A stretch of 11,707 bases of DNA from an uncultured Micrococcales bacterium (GTDB taxonomy: Bacteria > Actinomycetota > Actinomycetes > Actinomycetales > Microbacteriaceae). Numbering within the stretch: the first letter of the stretch is position 1; each line of letters opens with the position of its first letter. Positions 6,060 through 11,707 of this stretch are shown here, piece after piece. A model generated the notes under the pieces. That model saw nothing but the letters and a program-made list of their open reading frames with translations, did not search any database and was not told the origin of the DNA. Location: positions 1 to 11,707 of the forward strand of contig CALFOB010000250.1 of NCBI GenBank assembly GCA_937919125.1, given 5' to 3'. Both the position numbers and the translations under genes were made by a program.

Positions 6060-7373
6060 ATGAGTCAGATTCAAATACAAGGTGGCCGCCCACTCAACGG
6101 AAGAGTTGAGCTAAGCGGTGCTAAGAACCTTGTTACGAAGGCTATGGTTGCTGCTCTACTGGGAGATACCCCTAGCGAGCTACGCGATGTTCCAAAGATC
6201 AGCGATGTTGAAGTTGTTCAGAGACTTTTAGAACTTCACGGTGTGAAGATTAACTTCAGCGATGACGGCGTCATGCAGCTAGACCCAACCAATGTGAAAT
6301 CTGCTCGCATGGTTGACATTGATGCTCACGCAGGTTCATCAAGAATTCCTATCTTGTTCTGTGGTCCACTTCTTCACCAGCTAGGGGAAGCGTTCATTCC
6401 AGATCTTGGCGGATGTCACATTGGTGATCGACCAGTTGATTTTCACCTAGAAGTTCTTCGTAACTTTGGTGCAGTAATTGAAAAGCTTCCTAATGGAACT
6501 CGCATGTCAGCTCCTCACGGCTTGAAGGGTGCGAAGATTTCTCTTCCATACCCAAGCGTTGGAGCAACCGAGCAAGTTCTTCTAACCGCTACTAGAGCAG
6601 AAGGTCTAACTGAGCTTTCAGGAGCTGCTGTTGAACCAGAGATTCTAGATCTAATCGCAATCTTGCAGAAGATGGGTTCCATCATCTCTGTTGACACAGA
6701 CAGAGTTATTCGTATTGAAGGTGTTGCCAATCTAAACGGTTATTCACACCGTGCACTTTTTGATAGAAACGAAGCAGCCTCTTGGGCTGCTGCTGCTCTA
6801 GCAACTGGTGGAGAGATTATGGTTGGCGGAGCACGACAGCAAGAGATGACAACTTTCCTAAACGTGTTTAGAAAAATTGGTGGAGCTTTCGAAATCGAAG
6901 ATGACGGTATTCGTTTCTCTCACCCAGGTGGAGAACTGCAGCCAGTTGTTATTGAGACAGATGTTCACCCAGGCTTTATGACTGACTGGCAACAACCACT
7001 GGTTGTTGCTCTTACTCAGGCAACTGGTTTGTCTATTGTTCACGAGACTGTTTATGAGAACAGATTTGGTTTCACTGATGCTCTAGTTCAGATGGGTGCA
7101 CAGATTCAGATCTATCGTGAATGTCTAGGTGGTCACCCATGTCGCTTTGGTCAGAGAAACTTCAACCACTCAGCAGTCATCTCAGGACCTACCAAGCTAA
7201 AGGGTGCTGACATTAGAGTCCCTGATCTTCGTGGTGGCTTTAGCCACATTGTTGCAGCTCTTGCTGCCGAAGGAACTTCAAACGTAAGTAACGTTCAGCT
7301 AATCTCTAGAGGATATGAGCACTTCCTAGACAAGCTAACTGCCCTAGGTGCGCAGTTCACCTACTCGGAGTAA
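6060..7373 (+). CDS. murA: UDP-N-acetylglucosamine 1-carboxyvinyltransferase
   Basis: MurA transfers enolpyruvate from phosphoenolpyruvate to UDP-GlcNAc, the first committed step of peptidoglycan synthesis in the cytoplasm. Seen here are K22-N23 (SGAKNL), the active-site loop GGCHIGDRPVD with catalytic Cys119 and Arg124, the TDWQ Asp309 equivalent to the E. coli catalytic Asp305, and LRGG with Arg391 equivalent to Arg397. The segment DVHPGFMTDWQQPL and the ending RGYEHFLDKL are of the actinobacterial type. The length of 437 residues is slightly above the usual 420-430. AGGAG in the leuD stop region acts as ribosome binding site. The gene ends with tandem stops TAA TAG directly before plsC. 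Keeping Cys rather than the mycobacterial Asp predicts fosfomycin-sensitive enzyme chemistry. Confidence 0.98.
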   Translation: MSQIQIQGGRPLNGRVELSGAKNLVTKAMVAALLGDTPSELRDVPKISDVEVVQRLLELHGVKINFSDDGVMQLDPTNVKSARMVDIDAHAGSSRIPILFCGPLLHQLGEAFIPDLGGCHIGDRPVDFHLEVLRNFGAVIEKLPNGTRMSAPHGLKGAKISLPYPSVGATEQVLLTATRAEGLTELSGAAVEPEILDLIAILQKMGSIISVDTDRVIRIEGVANLNGYSHRALFDRNEAASWAAAALATGGEIMVGGARQQEMTTFLNVFRKIGGAFEIEDDGIRFSHPGGELQPVVIETDVHPGFMTDWQQPLVVALTQATGLSIVHETVYENRFGFTDALVQMGAQIQIYRECLGGHPCRFGQRNFNHSAVISGPTKLKGADIRVPDLRGGFSHIVAALAAEGTSNVSNVQLISRGYEHFLDKLTALGAQFTYSE

Positions 7374-7376
7374 TAG

Positions 7377-8270
7377 ATGGCTAAGAAGAGTGCTGAATCT
7401 GTAAAGATGCCTGAGCTTCGCCCAGGAGTAGAGCGTACTTGGCAGATGTTCCTACTGGCTTGGTTTCTAAGACCAGCAGTAGCACTTTTATTCAGAATCA
7501 AAGTAACTGGCAAAGAGAACCTTCCTAAAACAGGAGGTTATGTTCTTGCGGGTAATCACGTAACTTCTTTGGATGCAGTAGCTGTTGCCTACATGATGTT
7601 CTTCCAACTAAAGCGTGCTCCACACTTTCTAGCCAAAGAAGGTTTGTTTAGAACACCTGTCATTGGTCCTATCCTTTTGGCCTGTGGTCAGATCCCTGTG
7701 TTTAGAACAGGTCGTGGCAATAAAGACCCTATGGAATCTGCATACAAGGTACTTAGATCAGGTCACTGTATTGGTATCTTCCCTGAAGGCTCTCTAACTA
7801 GAGATCCAAATCAGTGGCCTATGCGAGCAAGGACTGGAGCCATTCGTCTAGCTCTAGAAACTGGCGTTCCTATTGTGCCGCTTGGGCAGTGGGGAACCGA
7901 GAAGGTTATGGAAACCTACTCTTCAAAGATCAGACCTAAGCCTTGGCATAAGGTCAACATGATTATTGGTAAACCTATCGACATGTCTGTCTACAAGGAC
8001 AAGAAGTTAGGCGTTGACGAACTAGTCGCTCTTAGCGATGAAGTGATGGTCGAAATCACGAAACTTGTTGAAGAGCTTCGTGGAGAAAAAGCTCCAGACA
8101 AGAGATTTGTTCCTTCAGAGCATGGACTACCTGAGCACGGTAACTACAAGAAGTTCCTAATCATCAAAGCTGAGAATGACAGAAGAGCAGAACTAGGCCT
8201 TGAGCCGCTACCTTCTAACGCAAAAGTTACTAACGGCAAGATTGTTGTGAAGAAAGTAAAGGGCAAGTAA
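7377..8270 (+). CDS. plsC: 1-acyl-sn-glycerol-3-phosphate acyltransferase
   Basis: PlsC adds the second fatty acyl chain to lysophosphatidate, giving phosphatidate, the precursor of membrane phospholipids; it acts at the inner face of the membrane. The acyltransferase motifs are present in order: NHVTSLD with catalytic His61 and Asp66 (HX4D), IPVFRTGRG (106-114), FPEGS (135-139) and VPIVPLG. A hydrophobic stretch at about 22-40 may anchor it. At 297 residues it is longer than the usual 200-250, because a charged tail of about 65 residues follows the domain and ends in the lysine-rich IVVKKVKGK. The start has CGGAG six bases upstream and follows the murA tandem stops. Its neighbour gpsA makes the glycerol-3-phosphate used earlier in the same pathway. 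Confidence 0.93.
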   Translation: MAKKSAESVKMPELRPGVERTWQMFLLAWFLRPAVALLFRIKVTGKENLPKTGGYVLAGNHVTSLDAVAVAYMMFFQLKRAPHFLAKEGLFRTPVIGPILLACGQIPVFRTGRGNKDPMESAYKVLRSGHCIGIFPEGSLTRDPNQWPMRARTGAIRLALETGVPIVPLGQWGTEKVMETYSSKIRPKPWHKVNMIIGKPIDMSVYKDKKLGVDELVALSDEVMVEITKLVEELRGEKAPDKRFVPSEHGLPEHGNYKKFLIIKAENDRRAELGLEPLPSNAKVTNGKIVVKKVKGK

Positions 8271-8272
8271 GT

Positions 8273-9274
8273 ATGGCTCGTATAGCTGTTATTGGTGCTG
8301 GTTCCTGGGGAACCACATTCGCGAAAGTTCTAGTAGATGCAGGCAACGATGTGTTGCTCTGGTCTCGTCGTGAGGACCTAACCGAAGAAATCAACAGCAC
8401 TCACCGTAACGGTGACTACATGCCTGGCATCAACCTACCTAAAGAACTAGTTGCTTCTTCAAACATTGAAGAAGTGCTTAAAGGAGCAGAACAGGTTTAC
8501 ATCGCTGTTCCATCTCAAACTCTTAGAACAAACCTTGAAGAGTGGGGCCAGTTCATCGAAGAGGGTGCAATTGTTGTCTCTCTAATGAAGGGTGTTGAGC
8601 AAGGCTCATCACTTCGTATGAGCGAGGTAATCGCTGATGTTCTGAAGATTGATGAAGATCTTATTTGTGTTGTTTCAGGACCTAACTTGTCCTTGGAGAT
8701 TGCTAGTGAACAGCCTGCTGCTTGTGTGGCTGCCTGTACTTCCAAAGAGAACGCTGCCAAGGTTGCAGCTGCTTCAACCAACAGCTACTTCACTACCTTC
8801 ACTAACAAAGATGTGATTGGAACAGAGTTCGGTGGAATCCTAAAGAACCTGATTGCTGTTGCTATTGGAATCGTGAACGGTGTTGGCTATGGCCAGAACA
8901 CCAAGGCTTCAATTATGACCAGAGGTCTGGCTGAAATCTCTAGATTTGCAGTTGCTCACGGAGCAAAGAAGAAGACCATGGTTGGCCTTGCTGGTCTCGG
9001 AGATCTTATTGCTACCTCAGAATCTCCTTTGTCTAGAAACCACAAAGCAGGAGAGATGCTCGGTAAGGGCTACTCAAAGCGTGAAGTTCTAAAGCGTCTA
9101 TCTCAAACCGCTGAAGGTCTAACCTCAGTTGCTCCTATTCTTCGACTTGCAGCTCTCAAAGAAGTAAAGATGCCGATTGTTGAGCAGGTTCAACTTGTTA
9201 TTGAAGGCAAGATGAGCCCTAAGGACATTGGTCCTTCACTAACTAGTGGTAACGATGCACCTGAGGCTGAGTAA
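8273..9274 (+). CDS. gpsA: Glycerol-3-phosphate dehydrogenase [NAD(P)+]
   Basis: GpsA reduces dihydroxyacetone phosphate to sn-glycerol-3-phosphate with NAD(P)H, supplying the backbone for phospholipids. The N-terminal Rossmann motif is GAGSWGT (8-14). The substrate lysines K106 (MKGVEQG) and K191 (ILKNLIAVAIGI) are in place, as are SGPNLSLEIA and the C-terminal GLAGLGDLIATSESPLSRN signature. At 333 residues it is full length. The start is two bases after the plsC stop with AAAGGG (8258-8263) upstream, and the stop overlaps the ddl start as TAATG, indicating translational coupling in both directions. Confidence 0.97.
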   Translation: MARIAVIGAGSWGTTFAKVLVDAGNDVLLWSRREDLTEEINSTHRNGDYMPGINLPKELVASSNIEEVLKGAEQVYIAVPSQTLRTNLEEWGQFIEEGAIVVSLMKGVEQGSSLRMSEVIADVLKIDEDLICVVSGPNLSLEIASEQPAACVAACTSKENAAKVAAASTNSYFTTFTNKDVIGTEFGGILKNLIAVAIGIVNGVGYGQNTKASIMTRGLAEISRFAVAHGAKKKTMVGLAGLGDLIATSESPLSRNHKAGEMLGKGYSKREVLKRLSQTAEGLTSVAPILRLAALKEVKMPIVEQVQLVIEGKMSPKDIGPSLTSGNDAPEAE

Positions 9275-10362
9275 TGACTAAGCAAAGAATTGTAGTTCTA
9301 TTTGGTGGAGCATCAAGCGAGCACTCTATTTCTTGTGCTACTGCTGGTGGAGTTCTATCAGCAATTGATAGAGACAAGTACGAAGTTGTTCCTGTAGGTA
9401 TAACTCGTGATGGCATCTTTGTTCCAGCAGAAGATGATTCAACTAAGTGGACACTTACCGAAGGTGAACTACCTGAGGTTATCTTTGAAGGCAAAACTGT
9501 TATCTGGCCTACTGGATCATCCAAAGAATTAAAGGTCCAAGACTCAAGTGGTTCTGTGTCTTCTCTTGGAAACATCGATGTTGTCTTCCCAGTTCTTCAT
9601 GGCCCTAACGGAGAAGATGGCACCATGCAGGGCTTTCTAGAACTACATAACCTTCCTTATGTTGGTAATGGCGTCTTTGCTAGTGCTGCAGGTATGGATA
9701 AAGAGTTCTCTAAAGCTTTGTTTATTGCAGCTGGTCTTCCTGTAACCCCTCACGTAGTAATCACAGAAGAGTCTTGGTTATCAGACCCTGAGAGCACCTT
9801 GGAAAAGGTAAAGGCTCTTGGAACACTACCTTTGTTCGTGAAGCCAGCTAGAGCGGGTTCTTCTATTGGTGTTTCTAAGGTCAAAGACATGGCTGACTTT
9901 GCAAAGGCCCTAGAAGTAGCTTTTGCTGAAGACAGCAAAGTAACTGTTGAAAAAGGTTTAGTTGGTCGTGAGATTGAGTGCGCTGTGCTTTCTCAACTCG
10001 GTGGAGGAGAACCTAGAGTTTCTCTAGCTGGAGAGATTGTTATTCGCTCAGGAGAGTTCTATGACTTTGAAGCTAAGTACAGAGATGCTGAAGCGGCTGA
10101 ACTTATCTGCCCAACAGATCTCTCTGCAGATGAACTTGTTGAATTACAAAAACTAGCAAGAAGAGCATTTAATGCTTTGGGTTGTTTTGGTCTAGCCAGA
10201 GCAGACTTCTTCTTAACTAAAGATGGTTTCTTTGTGAACGAGTTGAACTTGATGCCAGGCTTCACACCAATCTCGATGTATCCAAAGTGTTGGCAGGCGT
10301 CTGGTGTTTCTTACCCAGAGTTAATCGATAACTTGATTCAGTTAGCTTTCGAACGTAACTAG
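9274..10362 (+). CDS. ddl: D-alanine--D-alanine ligase
   Basis: Ddl joins two D-alanines with ATP to make the dipeptide added by MurF to the peptidoglycan precursor. The ATP-grasp fold is complete. It shows VLFGGASSEHSIS (8-20), HGPNGEDGTMQG (109-120), the serine loop ASAAGMDK (136-143), the lysine FVKPARAGSSIGVSKV near 188, the omega loop FYDFEAKY (262-269), and the metal ligands Asp311, Glu323 and Asn325. The tyrosine-type omega loop argues for D-Ala-D-Ala rather than vancomycin-type D-lactate ligase. One oddity is NELNLMPG, where the residue after the Asn ligand is Leu326 instead of the nearly constant Thr or Ser. The length of 362 is normal. It is last in the operon, and its stop shares CTAG with the convergent lipoprotein gene. 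Confidence 0.97.
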   Translation: MTKQRIVVLFGGASSEHSISCATAGGVLSAIDRDKYEVVPVGITRDGIFVPAEDDSTKWTLTEGELPEVIFEGKTVIWPTGSSKELKVQDSSGSVSSLGNIDVVFPVLHGPNGEDGTMQGFLELHNLPYVGNGVFASAAGMDKEFSKALFIAAGLPVTPHVVITEESWLSDPESTLEKVKALGTLPLFVKPARAGSSIGVSKVKDMADFAKALEVAFAEDSKVTVEKGLVGREIECAVLSQLGGGEPRVSLAGEIVIRSGEFYDFEAKYRDAEAAELICPTDLSADELVELQKLARRAFNALGCFGLARADFFLTKDGFFVNELNLMPGFTPISMYPKCWQASGVSYPELIDNLIQLAFERN

Positions 10363-10799
10363 TCTCTGCACTTTTTGCTCTGTTCAGTGAACTGAACAGC
10401 TTGCCCTAAATCTTCTAAGACATTTGCTCCTGAAGACCTTGTCGAATCAATTGTTACTGCTGTTGCTGGAGTTCTTCCAAAGCTGATGAAAGTGTAATTC
10501 GGCTTATCTGAATCATCAACAATCCAGTCGACATCTCCTGCTGTGATGCAAGGTAGGCCACTAACCATTACTGGTTCTAAGCCACAGGTAAGTGTGATCG
10601 CCACAGGTTCACCCCAAGCAGCAGTTGACTGAGAGTTAGTGGTTCTCTTGGTTTGACCATCTGTTTCGCTAGGTAGTCTCACAATTACCTCAGCACAGCC
10701 AGGATCATTGGCAAGGGGAGCAGCTGGCATTACCACTGTTGCTGAACAGCCAGTAAGCAATAGCGGCAACGCTAATACCCAAATTCGCAAAATCTTCAT
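10359..10799 (-). CDS. DUF3515 family lipoprotein
   Basis: The 146-residue protein begins with a lysine- and arginine-containing n-region, a hydrophobic core and the lipobox LTGC, so signal peptidase II should cleave before Cys18, which is then lipidated; it would sit on the outer face of the membrane. The mature part carries the DUF3515 pattern AAWGEPVAITLTCGLEP, LPC, VDWIVDD, YTFISFGRTPATAV and VLEDLGQAV. Four further cysteines (35, 72, 84, 144) could form two disulfides. I chose the ATG at 10799; a TTG one codon earlier lacks support. Function is unknown. A member is found in the same place and reversed orientation between ddlA and thiL in Mycobacterium tuberculosis (Rv2980), from memory, so the linkage is old. 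Its 3' end overlaps ddl by four bases. Confidence 0.88.
   Translation of the reverse strand: MKILRIWVLALPLLLTGCSATVVMPAAPLANDPGCAEVIVRLPSETDGQTKRTTNSQSTAAWGEPVAITLTCGLEPVMVSGLPCITAGDVDWIVDDSDKPNYTFISFGRTPATAVTIDSTRSSGANVLEDLGQAVQFTEQSKKCRD
10380..10399 (+). terminator. Hairpin just after ddl, candidate operon terminator
   Basis: CTGTTCAG (10380-10387) and CTGAACAG (10392-10399) form a perfect 8-bp stem with a TGAA loop, 17 bases past the ddl stop. No T-run follows on the plus strand (CTTGCCC), so if it ends transcription it is not a classic U-tract terminator. It lies inside the 3' coding end of the opposing DUF3515 gene. A chance palindrome or an operator is possible. Confidence 0.3.
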
Positions 10800-10806
10800 C
10801 AATAAC

Positions 10807-10812
10807 AGGCTA
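10807..10812 (-). promoter_or_regulatory. Candidate -10 box for the DUF3515 gene (leaderless)
   Basis: TAGCCT on the minus strand fits TANNNT and ends seven bases before the ATG at 10799. Its first two bases (TA, 10812-10811) are shared with the oppositely oriented thiL box. No -35 element is convincing. The only Shine-Dalgarno-like run, AAAGG, is 13 bases from the ATG, which is too far to be good. Confidence 0.4.
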
Positions 10813-10816
10813 CCTT
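10811..10816 (+). promoter_or_regulatory. Candidate -10 box for thiL (leaderless)
   Basis: TACCTT fits TANNNT and lies exactly six bases before the GTG start at 10823. It overlaps the minus-strand box of the DUF3515 gene by two bases. There is no Shine-Dalgarno sequence before the GTG and no clear -35. Confidence 0.42.
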
Positions 10817-10822
10817 TGAAAT

Positions 10823-11672
10823 GTGGAGCAAAATAACACCCTGGCCAATCTAGGCGAAAGCGAGTCGCTTGCTCGCACCATTGGAAAGCTAATCCAAGGC
10901 GAGTACGCCATTGTTGGTCCAGGTGATGATGCAGCTGTGGTTACTAGTTCTGATAGTCGATTTGTTGTTACCACCGACACCATGATTGAAGGACATGACT
11001 TCAAACTTGAGTGGTCTAAGGGTTTTGATCTAGGATTCAAAGCCATTGCTTCAAATGTTGCAGATGTTGCAGCCATGGGAGCAAAGCCAACCGCATTAGT
11101 AGTTGCTATCGCTCTACCAGGGGATACACACATCTCATGGCTTGAAGACTTTGCGGATGGCCTCAACGCAGGTCTCACTCAGCTAGCCCCAGGCGCATCT
11201 GTTGTTGGGGGAGATCTAGCAAGTGCTGATCAGGTCTTTATTTCTGTAACAGCTCATGGAGATCTAGAAGGTTTGGAACCAGTCCTTCGAAGTGGAGCGA
11301 AGCCAGGAGATATCTTGGCGTTAGCTGGGACTCTTGGCAAAGCAGCAGCTGGACTATCTCTTCTTCAATCAGAAATAGCAGATGCTAAGCATGCCTTTGA
11401 TGATCTAGTTTCTATTCAACTAAGACCTATGCCACCTATCCCTGCCGGAGTGTTAGCCAACAAAGCTGGTGCAACATCAATGCTTGATGTTTCAGATGGT
11501 CTAGCTAAAGATGCATCAAGGATTGCTAAGGCATCTGGTGTGACAGTTCAGATTGATAAGTCAGCACTTCTAGGCTTTGAAGCAGTACTAGAACTTGCAG
11601 CTTTGAGATTAGAAGTAACACCTGAGAACTGGGTGCTCTTCGGCGGAGAAGACCACTCTCTACTTGCGACCT
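10823..11672 (+). CDS. thiL: Thiamine-monophosphate kinase, 3'-truncated by adapter
   Basis: ThiL phosphorylates thiamine monophosphate to thiamine diphosphate, the active cofactor. The N-terminal half shows VGPGDDAAVV (31-40) with the metal-binding Asp pair, TTDTMIEGHDF (50-60) and NVADVAAMGAKP (78-89). GGDLASAD follows, then in the C-terminal domain DVSDGLAKDASRIAKAS and GGEDHSLLAT. The real sequence ends after 283 complete codons, about 30-50 residues short of the family length. The TAG at 11672-11674 is made of one genomic T plus the first two adapter bases, so it is not a true stop; the expected next residue in this family is Phe, which fits the leftover T. The GTG at 10823 is chosen because the ATG two bases earlier is in a closed frame. 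Confidence 0.95.
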
Positions 11673-11707
11673 AGATCGGAAGAGCACACGTCTGAACTCC
11701 AGTCACT
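11673..11707 (+). other. Illumina TruSeq adapter sequence (contamination)
   Basis: Bases from 11673 begin AGATCGGAAGAGC and continue as the 34-base constant part of the TruSeq indexed adapter (ending CAGTCAC at 11706). The final T would be the first index base. This is library-construction DNA read through a short insert and left untrimmed. It is not genomic and should be removed before submission or gene calling. Confidence 0.99.

Noticed and set aside
10263..10320. Vancomycin-type D-Ala-D-Lac ligase instead of Ddl
   Set aside because: The omega loop FYDFEAKY, the ASAAGMDK serine loop and the operon context with murA are those of ordinary D-Ala-D-Ala ligases; no vanH or vanX neighbours are present.
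1..11707. Mobile element, CRISPR array, toxin-antitoxin, phage or novel defence system
   Set aside because: Nothing resembling a transposase, integrase, direct-repeat array, nuclease-helicase pair or toxin was found, and almost every base is in a recognised housekeeping gene. The tRNA has no attachment-site duplication or integrase next to it.

Overview
The window is a compact stretch of a low-to-mid GC actinobacterial chromosome. The best support for this is the gene order leuC-leuD-murA-plsC-gpsA-ddl-(DUF3515, opposite strand)-thiL, an arrangement known from Actinomycetota. The MurA and LeuC sequences are also of Micrococcales/Microbacteriaceae type. The modest GC content, the very short or absent spacers and the small gene sizes suggest a streamlined, probably freshwater-type, Microbacteriaceae relative. 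That last placement is an inference and is not proven here. The right end is not genomic: the last 35 bases are Illumina adapter, so this is an assembly contig end.

Layout. Bases 1-771 hold the C-terminal part of a heavy-metal-type P-type ATPase whose front lies outside the window and whose Mg2+-binding GDGxND loop is not recognisable. It is translationally coupled (ATGA overlap) to a diacylglycerol-kinase-family lipid kinase (768-1658). A tRNA-Glu(CUC) with its own promoter and a strong intrinsic terminator follows (1671-1828). Next come a PfkB-family sugar kinase (1853-2752) and, convergent with it and overlapping by 15 bases, an MFS transporter on the minus strand (2738-3976). A 58-base divergent spacer separates the transporter from a tightly packed plus-strand operon, leuC-leuD-murA-plsC-gpsA-ddl (4035-10362), in which neighbours overlap by one base or are separated by 2-7 bases. 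A DUF3515 lipoprotein gene lies on the opposite strand (10359-10799) and shares a CTAG stop site with ddl. It diverges from thiL (10823-11672), which is cut off by the adapter.

How the genes work together. The operon joins leucine biosynthesis (LeuCD isomerase), peptidoglycan precursor synthesis (MurA at the first committed step, Ddl making D-Ala-D-Ala) and phospholipid synthesis (GpsA makes sn-glycerol-3-phosphate, PlsC acylates the lysophosphatidate formed from it). It is therefore largely a cell-envelope growth operon. ThiL makes the cofactor thiamine diphosphate.

The regulatory layout is economical. Four genes that start a transcription unit have a TANNNT -10-like box ending 6-7 bases before the start codon, as expected for leaderless mRNAs. 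Two of these boxes overlap back to back between DUF3515 and thiL. Candidate terminators lie inside the 3' coding ends of opposing genes. No mobile element, CRISPR array, phage gene or defence system was found; this is mostly ordinary housekeeping DNA with a few points worth checking.
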